Positions 36,589 through 45,057 of a DNA stretch of 64,000 nucleotides are shown here, piece by piece. The notes below the pieces were generated by a model, which was given only the letters and a program-made list of their open reading frames with translations, did not search any database and had not been told where the DNA came from. This DNA comes from Planctomycetota bacterium. Lineage in GTDB: Bacteria; Planctomycetota; UBA1135; GCA-002686595. Every line of letters begins with the position of its first letter. Within the stretch, counting starts at the first letter, position 1. Location of the stretch: positions 1 through 64,000 of the forward strand of contig JAEUHZ010000055.1 of NCBI GenBank assembly GCA_016795205.1, read 5' to 3'. A program made the translations under genes and the position numbers.

Positions 36589-36654
36589 TGCCGACATCTT
36601 CCTTCGCTGAGCTCTGAATTCAATGTCGGCACTTGCGCTTATCTGCCGACATCT
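36589..36654 (+). promoter_or_regulatory. Three-copy element before abiEi, candidate operator
   Basis: TGCCGACAT occurs at 36589-36597 and again at 36644-36652, each extended by CT. Its exact inverse ATGTCGGCA lies at 36623-36631. The second and third copies form an inverted pair separated by 12 bases, ending 15 bases before the AbiEi ATG. The whole is in the AT-richest part of the region. AbiEi-type antitoxins are known to repress their own promoter by binding inverted repeats, so this is a plausible autoregulatory site. A core promoter within it could not be fixed. Confidence 0.6.
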
Positions 36655-36668
36655 AGTACGGTTCCGGC

Positions 36669-37277
36669 ATGGATGAGCCCCGCCTGACCAAGGCAAGCTT
36701 GGATGCCGCGAAGGTTGGAGCCTTCTTCCGGCCCCGCGACCTGCTGCCGCTAGGCGTGTCGTTCCGCCAGCTGCAGCACTTCGTCGCCGAGGGCACGGTC
36801 GAGAAGCTGGGACGCGGTGTCTATCGGCTGTCCGAGGTCGAACCGAACGAGTTCGAGACGATCGCGATGGTGGCGACGGCGGCGCCCGACGCCATCGTCT
36901 GTCTGCTCTCGGCCCTGCGCATCCACGACATCGGCACCCAGTCGCCGTACCAGGTGTGGCTGGCAATCGATCGCAAGGCCCGCATCCCGAGGCGGCTCCC
37001 GGCCAAGGTCCGCATCGTCCGGTACTCCGGAGCCATGCTGACCTATGGCGTCGTCACGCAGACCATGCAGGGGGTGAAGGTCCGCCTCACCAATCCTGCC
37101 CGCACCGTCGTGGACTGCTTCCGGTACCGGAACAAGATCGGGCTCGACGTGGCCATGGAGGCGCTCCGCGACGCCGTGCGCTCGCGCAAAGCCATGGTCA
37201 GTGAGATCAACCGAGCGGCCGAGGTATGCCGCATCCGGACGGTCATCGGCCCTTACCTGGAGGCGCTGTCGGCATGA
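36669..37277 (+). CDS. abiEi: AbiEi-type antitoxin / transcriptional repressor
   Basis: A 202-residue protein of the type IV toxin-antitoxin family. The N-terminal winged helix-turn-helix is visible (F-R-P-R-D-L-L-P-L-G-V-S-F-R-Q-L, then V-E-K-L-G-R-G-V-Y-R-L). The C-terminal antitoxin domain follows with I-V-C-L-L-S-A-L-R-I-H-D-I-G-T-Q and L-T-N-P-A-R-T-V-V-D-C-F-R-Y-R. In this family the antitoxin counteracts the AbiEii nucleotidyltransferase and represses the operon through upstream repeats. It begins just after the three-copy element and overlaps the toxin gene by 4 bases (ATGA). Length is normal for the family. Confidence 0.88.
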   Translation: MDEPRLTKASLDAAKVGAFFRPRDLLPLGVSFRQLQHFVAEGTVEKLGRGVYRLSEVEPNEFETIAMVATAAPDAIVCLLSALRIHDIGTQSPYQVWLAIDRKARIPRRLPAKVRIVRYSGAMLTYGVVTQTMQGVKVRLTNPARTVVDCFRYRNKIGLDVAMEALRDAVRSRKAMVSEINRAAEVCRIRTVIGPYLEALSA

Positions 37278-38218
37278 GCACCCGGGAGACCGATGGCCGG
37301 GCGGAGTCGATCCGGCAACGGCTGCGGAACGAGCTCAAGACCCGTGGAGAGGATGTGACGCTCGGCCTGCAGCGGTACGCAGTCGAGCGCTTTCTCTACC
37401 GGCTCGGCCGCTCGCGCCACCGGGAGCGCTTCGTGCTGAAGGGCGCGACGCTCTTCGCGATCTGGGGCACGGCCTACCGGCCCACGCGGGATATCGACTT
37501 CACGGGCTACGGCAGCGCCAAGCCGGCCGACGTGATTCGGGACTTCCGCGAGATCTGCGAGACCCAGGATGAGGTGGACCAACTCGTCTTCGATACCGCC
37601 AACATCACGGCAGAGGACATCCGCGATGGCTCCGAGTACGACGGCCTTCGCATCCAGATCCGAGCCCGCCTCGGTGACTCAGACATCCCGGTCCAAATCG
37701 ACGTCGGGTTTGGCAACGCGATCGTTCCCGGCCCGGAGGAGACCGAATACCGCACCATCCTCGGCGACCCGCCGCCCCGGATCCTCGCGTATCCGCGCGA
37801 ATCGGTCGTGGCCGAGAAGCTGAACGCCATGGTGACGCTGGGTGAACGGAACAGCCGCTACAAGGACTTCTACGACCTGCATGCCATGGCGAACGCCTTC
37901 CAATTCGACAGGAACACGCTCGTTCGCGCGGTACGTGCGACGTTCGAACGCAGGCGCACGCCGATCGATGCGGCGATGCCGGCGCCACTGACGGCTCCGT
38001 TCTATGCCAGCGCCGGTCGCATGCCGCAGTGGCAGGCTTACGTCACCCGCAATGGCCTCGCCGGTGCCCCGACCGACTTCCAACAGGTCGGCGATCTTCT
38101 CGCCCGATTCCTCCAGCCCGTCTGGGAAAGCCTTGGCGACGCGGCCGAAAGCGCAGGCGACTGGCCGCCGGGCGGCCCGTGGTCCAATCGGCAATCAACG
38201 GAGGCCCAGGCTCGATGA
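37274..38218 (+). CDS. abiEii: AbiEii-type nucleotidyltransferase toxin
   Basis: A 314-residue DUF1814 nucleotidyltransferase. The active-site motifs are visible: L-K-G-A-T-L-F-A-I-W-G (motif I), R-P-T-R-D-I-D-F (R-x-T-x-D-x-D metal motif II), V-V-A-E-K-L-N-A-M-V (motif III) and S-R-Y-K-D-F-Y-D-L (motif IV). Motif I has Gly-Ala-Thr in place of the commoner Gly-Gly-Thr. Members transfer nucleotides, in some cases to tRNA 3' ends, and cause reversible growth arrest or abortive infection. Coupled to abiEi by ATGA and to the next gene by another ATGA overlap. The C-terminal tail of about 25 residues is polar and Gly/Pro-rich. Confidence 0.88.
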   Translation: MSTRETDGRAESIRQRLRNELKTRGEDVTLGLQRYAVERFLYRLGRSRHRERFVLKGATLFAIWGTAYRPTRDIDFTGYGSAKPADVIRDFREICETQDEVDQLVFDTANITAEDIRDGSEYDGLRIQIRARLGDSDIPVQIDVGFGNAIVPGPEETEYRTILGDPPPRILAYPRESVVAEKLNAMVTLGERNSRYKDFYDLHAMANAFQFDRNTLVRAVRATFERRRTPIDAAMPAPLTAPFYASAGRMPQWQAYVTRNGLAGAPTDFQQVGDLLARFLQPVWESLGDAAESAGDWPPGGPWSNRQSTEAQAR

Positions 38219-40065
38219 CCACGACCTCCCGCGAGATCGACGGCAAGGGCCGCACCGTCCGCGAGCTGCTCGCCGGCCGCAAGTACTCGATCGACTACTA
38301 CCAACGCGAGTACAAGTGGCAGCAGAAGCAGGTGGCCGAGCTGATCGACGACCTGGCGGCGAAATTCCTGGAGAGCCACGAGGAGAGCAACGAGCGCAGC
38401 GCCGTCGCCGACTACGGGCACTACTTCCTGGGCTCCATCATCGTCAGCGACAAGGACGGCCAGAAGTTCATCATCGACGGCCAGCAGCGCCTCACCACGC
38501 TCACGCTGCTGCTGATCTACCTCCACCACAGGCTCACGGACGCCGAGCAAAAGGGGCAGATCGCCGATCTGATCTTCTCGCAGAAGTTCGGCAAGCGCTC
38601 CTTCAATCTCGACATCCCCGAGCGCGCCGCCTGCATGGAAGCGCTCTACAAGGGCGAGGAGTTCGAGGGCGCCGACCAACCTGAGTCCATCGCCAACATC
38701 CTGGCCCGCTTCGCCGACCTGGACGAGCTCTTCCCCGACGATCTCGCCGGCCCTGCGCTGCCGTACTTCGTGGACTGGCTGGTGGAGAACGTGCACCTGG
38801 TCGAGATCACGGCCTACTCCGACGGCGACGCCTACACGATCTTCGAGACGATGAATGACCGCGGGCTCTCGCTCACCCCCGCGGACATGCTGAAGGGCTA
38901 CCTGCTGGCGAACATCGCCGACGCCGACAAGCGCACCCGCGCGAGCCGTATCTGGAAGGAACGCGTGCAGGCGCTGGCCGAGCTCGGCAAGGACGAGGAC
39001 GCCGACGGCATCAAGTCGTGGTTGCGCAGCCAGTACGCCGAGAGCATCCGCGAGCGGAAGCGCGGCGCGGCGCCGCAGGACTTCGATCTCGTCGGCACCG
39101 AGTTCCACCGCTGGGTGCGCGACCACGAGGATCGCCTCGGTCTCACCGCCAGCGCCGAGTTCGCCCGCTTCATCGAGCGCGACTTCGCCTTCTACGGCCG
39201 CTGGTACGAACGCCTGCGCAGGGCGGCCGAAGCGCTCACGCAGGGCCTGGAGTGCGTCCACTTCAACGCGCAGCACAACTTCACGCTCCAGTACCCGGTG
39301 CTGCTGGCGCCGCTGCGCGTGGACGACAACGAGACGCAGGCGCTGCGCAAGCTGCGCGTCGTGGCCGCGTACCTCGACATCCTGATCCACCGCCGCATCT
39401 GGAACTGGCGCGCGATCGACTACTCGACGATGCAGTACGCGATGTTCCTCGGGATGCGCGACGTTCGCGGCAAGAGCGCCCCGGAGCTGGCGGCGCTCCT
39501 GCGCGAGCGGCTCGACGGTGAGCGCGAGGTCTTTGCGGTCAATGATCGGAACGCCCGTTTCGGTCTTCACCAGATGAACGGGCCACAGATCCACCGTCTG
39601 CTGGCGCGCATGACCGATTACGTGGAGACCCGCTCCGGCATGGCCTCGCGCTACGAGGAGTACGCCCAGCGCGGGAAGAAGGGCTACGAGATCGAGCACA
39701 TCTGGGCCGATCACCCCGAGCGACATGCGGACGAGTTCGCCCACCCGAGCGAGTTCCAGGAGTACCGCAACCGCATCGGCGGCCTCGTGCTCCTGCCCAA
39801 GAGCTTCAACGCCAGCTACGGCGACCTGCCCTACGCCGAGAAGCGCGAGCACTACGTCGGCCAGAACCTGCTCGCTCGGAGCCTGCACGAGCGCGCCTAC
39901 GACCACAATCCGGGGTTCAAGCGGTTCATCGAGGAGAGCGCTCTGCCGTTCCGCGCGCACGCCGAGTTCAAGAAGGCCGACCTCGACGCGCGGCAGAGAC
40001 TCTACCAGCGGTTCGCCGAGCGGATCTGGAACCCGGCGCGGCTGGGTGAGGAGGCGGCGTCGTGA
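38215..40065 (+). CDS. DUF262-DUF1524 (GmrSD-like) nuclease
   Basis: A 616-residue protein with two domains. The N-terminal DUF262 half has Y-Q-R-E-Y-K-W, the NTPase-like D88-G-Q-Q-R-L-T-T-L motif, F-E-T-M-N-D-R-G and L-T-P-A-D-M-L-K-G-Y. The C-terminal DUF1524 half has the HNH-like G-Y-E-I-E494-H495-I-W-A-D-H and R-N-R-I-G-G-L-V-L-L-P-K-S-F-N. From family knowledge this architecture is the type IV modification-dependent nuclease GmrSD and related anti-phage effectors such as SspE and BrxU, which cut DNA and are often gated by NTP or DNA modification. Here it is coupled by 4-base overlaps to both abiEii upstream and hsdS downstream. All expected catalytic residues are present. What it senses is unknown. 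Confidence 0.85.
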   Translation: MTTTSREIDGKGRTVRELLAGRKYSIDYYQREYKWQQKQVAELIDDLAAKFLESHEESNERSAVADYGHYFLGSIIVSDKDGQKFIIDGQQRLTTLTLLLIYLHHRLTDAEQKGQIADLIFSQKFGKRSFNLDIPERAACMEALYKGEEFEGADQPESIANILARFADLDELFPDDLAGPALPYFVDWLVENVHLVEITAYSDGDAYTIFETMNDRGLSLTPADMLKGYLLANIADADKRTRASRIWKERVQALAELGKDEDADGIKSWLRSQYAESIRERKRGAAPQDFDLVGTEFHRWVRDHEDRLGLTASAEFARFIERDFAFYGRWYERLRRAAEALTQGLECVHFNAQHNFTLQYPVLLAPLRVDDNETQALRKLRVVAAYLDILIHRRIWNWRAIDYSTMQYAMFLGMRDVRGKSAPELAALLRERLDGEREVFAVNDRNARFGLHQMNGPQIHRLLARMTDYVETRSGMASRYEEYAQRGKKGYEIEHIWADHPERHADEFAHPSEFQEYRNRIGGLVLLPKSFNASYGDLPYAEKREHYVGQNLLARSLHERAYDHNPGFKRFIEESALPFRAHAEFKKADLDARQRLYQRFAERIWNPARLGEEAAS

Positions 40066-41390
40066 GCGGGCCGAAGCGCGGCGAGCGCGCGGGAGCGCTT
40101 CGGCGGTACCGGCCGTACCCGGCCTACAAGGACTCCGGCGTCGAGTGGCTGGGGGAGATACCGGCGCATTGGGATGTGAAGCGGCTTCGCTTCGTGAGCG
40201 AGTCCAACCCCGTGCCGAGTGAAGTCCGTGGCCTTCCAGGCGACACCGAGGTCTCGTTCGTCCCAATGGAGGCAGTCGGTGAGCACGGGGGCCTCTCCCT
40301 TGAGGTGACGAAACAACTCGCAGACGTGAAGGCTGGTTATACCTACTTCCGTGACGGCGACATCGTCATCGCCAAGATCACGCCCTGCTTCGAAAACGGA
40401 AAGGGAGCGCTCGCATCTGGTCTGACGAACGGCATCGCATTCGGAACAACGGAGCTTCACGTGCTCCGTGCCCTCGACCGGGCGGATCGACGATTCATGT
40501 TCTACGTCACGCTCAGCGACGCATTTCGCCGCCTGGGCGAGGCTGACATGTACGGTGCTGGCGGCCAGAAGCGCGTGTCCGAGTCCTTCGTCCGGAACTT
40601 CTCGCCTGCGCTTCCATCCGTTCCCGAGCAGCGCGCCATCGCCGCCTTCCTCGACCGGGAGACGGCGCGGATCGATGCGTTGGTGGCGAAGAAGGAGCGG
40701 CTGATCGAGCTGCTCCAGGAGCAGCGCACCGCCCTCATCACCCGCGCCGTCACCAAGGGCCTCGACCCGACCGTCCCCATGAAGGACTCCGGCGTCGAGT
40801 GGCTGGGGGAGATTCCGGCGCATTGGGAGGTGAAGCGGCTCGCGTGGCTAACCGACTGCCTCGATGGTCGCAGGGTGCCGCTCAACTCTGAGGAGCGCGG
40901 CACGATGCAAGGTGACTATCCGTACTGGGGCGCCAATTCGATCGTGGACTACATCGACCGGTGGCTGTTCGATGAGGAACTCGTGCTTCTTGGAGAGGAT
41001 GGCGCGCCCTTCTTTGATCGCACGAAGCCGGTCGCCTTCCGAGTCACAGGCAAGATTTGGGTGAACAATCACGCCCACGTGCTTCGACCCAGACGAGATG
41101 TGGTGGCCACCTTTCTCGCACACGCGCTGAACTGCGTCGACTATCGTGCATTCATCGACGGCACTACTCGCGACAAGCTCACTCAGGGCGACATGAACGC
41201 CATCTCGATTCAGTGTCCACCGCCAGAGGAGCAACGCGCCATCGCCGCCTTCCTCGACCGCGAGACTGCCCGCATCGACGCCCTCTTCGCCAAGGTCCGC
41301 GACGCGATCGACCGTCTCAAGGAACTCCGCACCGCGCTCATCTCCGCCGCGGTGACGGGCAAGATCGACGTGCGGGAGGAGGTCGCATGA
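40062..41390 (+). CDS. hsdS: Type I restriction-modification specificity subunit (HsdS)
   Basis: A 442-residue subunit with two target-recognition domains that define the two halves of a bipartite DNA site. Two conserved repeats are obvious: K-D-S-G-V-E-W-L-G-E-I-P-A-H-W at about residues 23 and 241, and E-Q-R-A-I-A-A-F-L-D-R-E-T-A-R-I-D-A-L at about 189 and 390, each followed by a helical spacer. The intervening TRDs (about 40-185 and 258-385) are lower in GC than neighbours, the usual pattern for exchanged recognition domains. GTG at 40062 overlaps the DUF262 stop; the ATG of hsdR overlaps its own stop. It should pair with HsdM at 34442 although three genes lie between them. Confidence 0.92.
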   Translation: MSGPKRGERAGALRRYRPYPAYKDSGVEWLGEIPAHWDVKRLRFVSESNPVPSEVRGLPGDTEVSFVPMEAVGEHGGLSLEVTKQLADVKAGYTYFRDGDIVIAKITPCFENGKGALASGLTNGIAFGTTELHVLRALDRADRRFMFYVTLSDAFRRLGEADMYGAGGQKRVSESFVRNFSPALPSVPEQRAIAAFLDRETARIDALVAKKERLIELLQEQRTALITRAVTKGLDPTVPMKDSGVEWLGEIPAHWEVKRLAWLTDCLDGRRVPLNSEERGTMQGDYPYWGANSIVDYIDRWLFDEELVLLGEDGAPFFDRTKPVAFRVTGKIWVNNHAHVLRPRRDVVATFLAHALNCVDYRAFIDGTTRDKLTQGDMNAISIQCPPPEEQRAIAAFLDRETARIDALFAKVRDAIDRLKELRTALISAAVTGKIDVREEVA

Positions 41391-44300
41391 GCCCCGAGAT
41401 CTCCGAGCGGTCCTTCGAGGAGGCGATCGAGTGCGCGCTGCTCCAATACGGCCCGGACGCCTGCGCGGGCGACTCGATGGCGGTGCGCGAGACCCCGCCG
41501 CCCTACGGCGACACGCCGCCGGGCGGCTACCGCAGGCGCAAGCCGGAGGAGTACGACCGCACGCTCTGCCTCCTGCCGCGCGATGTGCTGGACTTCGTGC
41601 TCGCAACGCAACCCAAAGAGTGGAAGAAGCTCGAGCAGCACCACGGCACCGCCGTGCGCGAGCAGTTCCTGAAGCGCCTTGCCGCCGAGATCGAGCGGCG
41701 TGGGGCGCTCGACGTGCTGAGGAACGGCCTCAAGGACTCTGGGGTCAAGTTCCGGCTCGCCTGGTTCCGCCCCGCGAGCGGGCTCAACGAAGAGACGCGG
41801 CGGCTGCACGCGGCGAACCTCTTCGCCGTGGTCCGCCAGGTCCACTACAGCTCGAAGAACGAGAACAGCCTCGACCTGGTGCTGTTCCTGAACGGCATCC
41901 CGATCTTCACCGCCGAGCTCAAGAACCCGCTCAACGGCCAGGACGTCGAGGACGCGATCCGGCAGTACAAGACCGATCGCGACCCACGCGAGCCGCTCCT
42001 CGCCTACGGCCGCTGCCTCGCGCACTTCGCGGTGGACCCCGACCTCGTCTACGTCACCACCCAGCTCGCAGGCCCCCGGACGCGCTTCCTGCCCTTCAAC
42101 CAGGGCAAGTACGGCGGCGCCGGCAATCCGCCCGTGCCGCCCACCCGCAAGGGCTACGCCACTGGCTACCTCTGGGAGGAGACCTGGTCGCGTGACAGCG
42201 TGCTCGACCTCGTGCGCCAGTTCATCCACGAGGTCGAGGAGGAGGACGAGAAGGGGCGCAAGACCGGCAAGCGCTTCCTCATCTTCCCGCGCTACCAGCA
42301 GCTCGACTGCGTGCGCAAGCTCGTCGCCGACGCCCGCGCTCGCGGCGCGGGGCAGCGGTATCTCATCCAGCACTCGGCCGGCAGCGGCAAGAGCTTCACC
42401 ATCGGCTGGCTCGCCCACCAGCTCGCGACGCTGCACGACGCGGGCGACCGGCGCGTTTTCGACTCGATCGTGGTCATCACCGACCGGCGCGTGCTCGACC
42501 GCCAGCTCCAGAGCACCATGCGCCAGTTCGAGCAGACGCTCGGCGTGGTGGAGAACATCGACACCACCTCGCGTCAGCTCAAGGACGCGCTCGAGTCGGG
42601 GAAGACGATCATCGTCACCACGCTGCAGAAGTTCCCCGTGATCGCGAAGGAGATCGGCGAGCTGCCTGGCAAGCGCTTCGCGCTGATCGTGGACGAGGCG
42701 CACTCGTCGCAGTCCGGCGAGAGCACGAAGAGCCTCAAGGCCGTGCTCAGCGCCGGGTCGCTCGAGGCGGCGGAAGCCGAGGAGGCTGGTGCGGCAACGC
42801 CGGAGGAGGAGCTGGAGAGCGTGGTTCTCGCCGAAATGGAGAAGCGTGGGTGGCTGCCCAACCTCTCGACCTTCGCCTTCACCGCGACGCCGAAGCCGAA
42901 GACACTCGAGCTCTTCGGCACGAAGCGCGCCGACGGGAAGTTCGCGCCCTTTCACCTCTACAGCATGCGCCAGGCGATCGAGGAGGGCTTCATCCTCGAC
43001 GTGCTGGCCAACTACGCGACCTACAAGGCGTACTGGCGGCTGCTCAAGAAGGTCGAGGACGACCCGCGCTACGACAAGCGGAAGGCGGAGTACCTGCTCA
43101 AGTCGTTCGTCGAACTGCACCCGCACGCTACGGCCGAGAAAGTCAAGGTCTGCGTCGAGCACTTCGCCGCCAACGTGCAGGGTGAGATCGGTGGCAGGGC
43201 GAAGGCGATGATCGTCACCCGCTCGCGCCTGCACGCGGTCCGCTACCGGCTCGCGGTGGACAGGTACCTCACCGAGCGCGGCTACCCGTTCCAGGCGCTG
43301 GTCGCTTTCTCCGGCACCGTCCAGGACGGCGGGCAGTCGTACACCGAGTCCGGCATGAACGGCTTTCCGGAAGCGCAAACGGCGAAGACCTTCGAGCGGC
43401 CCGAATACCGGTTCCTGATCGTCGCCAACAAGTTCCAGACCGGCTTCGACCAGCCGCTGCTGCACACGATGTACGTGGACAAGAAGCTCGGCGGCGTGAA
43501 TGCCGTGCAGACGCTCTCGCGCCTCAACCGCACGCACCCGGAGAAGAAGGGCACGATGGTGCTCGACTTCGCCAACGAGTCGGACGAGATCAAGGCTGCC
43601 TTCGAGCCCTACTACGAGACGACGCTGCTTCCCGAGGCGACCGACCCGAACCTGCTCTACGAGATCCAGACGCGGCTCGGCGCCTTCCCGGTGTACGGCG
43701 CCGCCGACGTGGAGGCCTTCGCCAAGGTCTACTTCGACCCCGAAGCGACACAGGACCGGCTCTACGCGGTGCTCGCGCCCGTGGTCGAGCACTTCGGGGC
43801 TCTGTCGCAGGAAGAGCAGCACGACTTCCGCGGCCAGCTCACCGACTACGTGCGACTCTACGCATTTCACTCCCAGGTGCTGACGTTCGCCGACGCCGAT
43901 CTCGAGAAGCTCTACGTGTTCGCGCGCCACCTGCGCCGGCTGCTCCCCGCCGACCGCGAGGAGCTGCCGCGCGAGGTGCAGCAGAACATCGACATGGAGT
44001 CGTACCGCATCCAACAGACCGGCAGCGGCAAGATCGCGCTGGAGCGCAAGCCCGGCCTGCTCGATCCCACGGGCACCAAGCCCGGAGGCGGCACGACTGC
44101 GGAGGAATTGGAGGCGCTCTCCCGCATCCTCGCCGTGCTGAACGAGCGCTTCGGACTGAACCTCGGTCCCGAGCACCGCGTGACGCTCGGGCAGATGATG
44201 GAGAGGCTCGACGGTGACGCCGCGCTCGACGCGGCGGCACGCGCCAACACGCGCGAGAACGTGCGCCTCACGTTCGACCGGAAGGTCGAGCACGTGATCC

Positions 44301-44944
44301 AGGAGATCGTCGACTCGAACTTCGACCTGTACAGGCGCATCACCGACGACCGCGCCTTCGGCGAAGCGATCAAGAACTTGCTCTTCGACCAGTACGTACG
44401 TGCGCACCGCAGTGCGGAGGAGCTGATCAAGGCCGGCGAGTCGAAGACCCTGGAGTTCAAGTCGACCTTGCGTTGGAACCTCAAGGAGGATCGGCAGGAC
44501 GACAAGGGCGTGTCGCACGCCGTGCTCAAGACCGTGGCCGCGTTCCTCAACACCGAGGGCGGGGATCTGCTCATTGGCGTGGCCGACGACGGTTCGATCG
44601 TCGGGGTCGAGCCAGATCAGCTCGAGAACGACGACAAGTTCATGCGCCACTTGGCCCAGATCGTCCGCAACGGCCTCGGGGACCGCGCCGGGACGTGCAT
44701 CGATCCCAAGACGCAGATCGTGCAGGGCAAGACCGTGTGCGTGGTGAGCTGCCAGCGCAGCCCGGAGCCGGTGTTCCTGAGGTGGAAGGGAATGGACGCG
44801 GTCTCGGAGGGCGACTTCTTCGTCCGGAGCGGGCCTGGGACCGTGAAACTGCCGCCGGAAAGCGCACGCGAGTACATCCGGACCCGGTTCGCCGGACGCG
44901 AGGGCGAGCGGCAGCTCAGGGGACCTTCGCAGAGGGGTGACTGA
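41387..44944 (+). CDS. hsdR: Type I restriction endonuclease (HsdR) with C-terminal Schlafen/AlbA_2 domain
   Basis: An 1185-residue motor-nuclease. The HSDR_N PD-(D/E)xK nuclease has D163, E177 and K179 (S-L-D-L-V and T-A-E-L-K-N). The SF2 translocase has Walker A G332-S-G-K-S336 and D436-E-A-H. Later helicase motifs include F-A-F-T-A-T-P, K-F-Q-T-G-F-D-Q-P-L-L and L-S-R-L-N-R-T-H. After the normal HsdR C-terminal helical region, residues about 1018-1172 form an AlbA_2/Schlafen-type domain (E-S-K-T-L-E-F-K-S, then G-G-D-L-L-I-G-V-A-D-D-G-S-I-V-G-V). That makes the protein longer than a usual type I R subunit. A strong SD (GGGAGGAGGT) precedes the ATG, which overlaps hsdS by 4 bases. It ends the accessory operon. 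Confidence 0.92.
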   Translation: MSPEISERSFEEAIECALLQYGPDACAGDSMAVRETPPPYGDTPPGGYRRRKPEEYDRTLCLLPRDVLDFVLATQPKEWKKLEQHHGTAVREQFLKRLAAEIERRGALDVLRNGLKDSGVKFRLAWFRPASGLNEETRRLHAANLFAVVRQVHYSSKNENSLDLVLFLNGIPIFTAELKNPLNGQDVEDAIRQYKTDRDPREPLLAYGRCLAHFAVDPDLVYVTTQLAGPRTRFLPFNQGKYGGAGNPPVPPTRKGYATGYLWEETWSRDSVLDLVRQFIHEVEEEDEKGRKTGKRFLIFPRYQQLDCVRKLVADARARGAGQRYLIQHSAGSGKSFTIGWLAHQLATLHDAGDRRVFDSIVVITDRRVLDRQLQSTMRQFEQTLGVVENIDTTSRQLKDALESGKTIIVTTLQKFPVIAKEIGELPGKRFALIVDEAHSSQSGESTKSLKAVLSAGSLEAAEAEEAGAATPEEELESVVLAEMEKRGWLPNLSTFAFTATPKPKTLELFGTKRADGKFAPFHLYSMRQAIEEGFILDVLANYATYKAYWRLLKKVEDDPRYDKRKAEYLLKSFVELHPHATAEKVKVCVEHFAANVQGEIGGRAKAMIVTRSRLHAVRYRLAVDRYLTERGYPFQALVAFSGTVQDGGQSYTESGMNGFPEAQTAKTFERPEYRFLIVANKFQTGFDQPLLHTMYVDKKLGGVNAVQTLSRLNRTHPEKKGTMVLDFANESDEIKAAFEPYYETTLLPEATDPNLLYEIQTRLGAFPVYGAADVEAFAKVYFDPEATQDRLYAVLAPVVEHFGALSQEEQHDFRGQLTDYVRLYAFHSQVLTFADADLEKLYVFARHLRRLLPADREELPREVQQNIDMESYRIQQTGSGKIALERKPGLLDPTGTKPGGGTTAEELEALSRILAVLNERFGLNLGPEHRVTLGQMMERLDGDAALDAAARANTRENVRLTFDRKVEHVIQEIVDSNFDLYRRITDDRAFGEAIKNLLFDQYVRAHRSAEELIKAGESKTLEFKSTLRWNLKEDRQDDKGVSHAVLKTVAAFLNTEGGDLLIGVADDGSIVGVEPDQLENDDKFMRHLAQIVRNGLGDRAGTCIDPKTQIVQGKTVCVVSCQRSPEPVFLRWKGMDAVSEGDFFVRSGPGTVKLPPESAREYIRTRFAGREGERQLRGPSQRGD

Positions 44945-45057
44945 GGACGCCCTCGGAAGCCAGTCAGATCGGGATTCGAGCGTCGCTCCCCGGCGGAGAG
45001 TCGCTATCCTCAGGCGTTCTGGCGCACCGTCCCGCGCCGCAGGAGAACCGACGAATC

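Noticed and set aside
41210..44650. 1146-codon minus-strand open frame
   Set aside because: Mirror of hsdR; the sense strand has Walker A, DEAH and nuclease motifs plus a strong ribosome binding site.
34442..44944. Prophage or integrative element
   Set aside because: No integrase, transposase, phage structural gene or attachment-site duplication was found; asnS is not a tRNA gene and no flanking direct repeats match.
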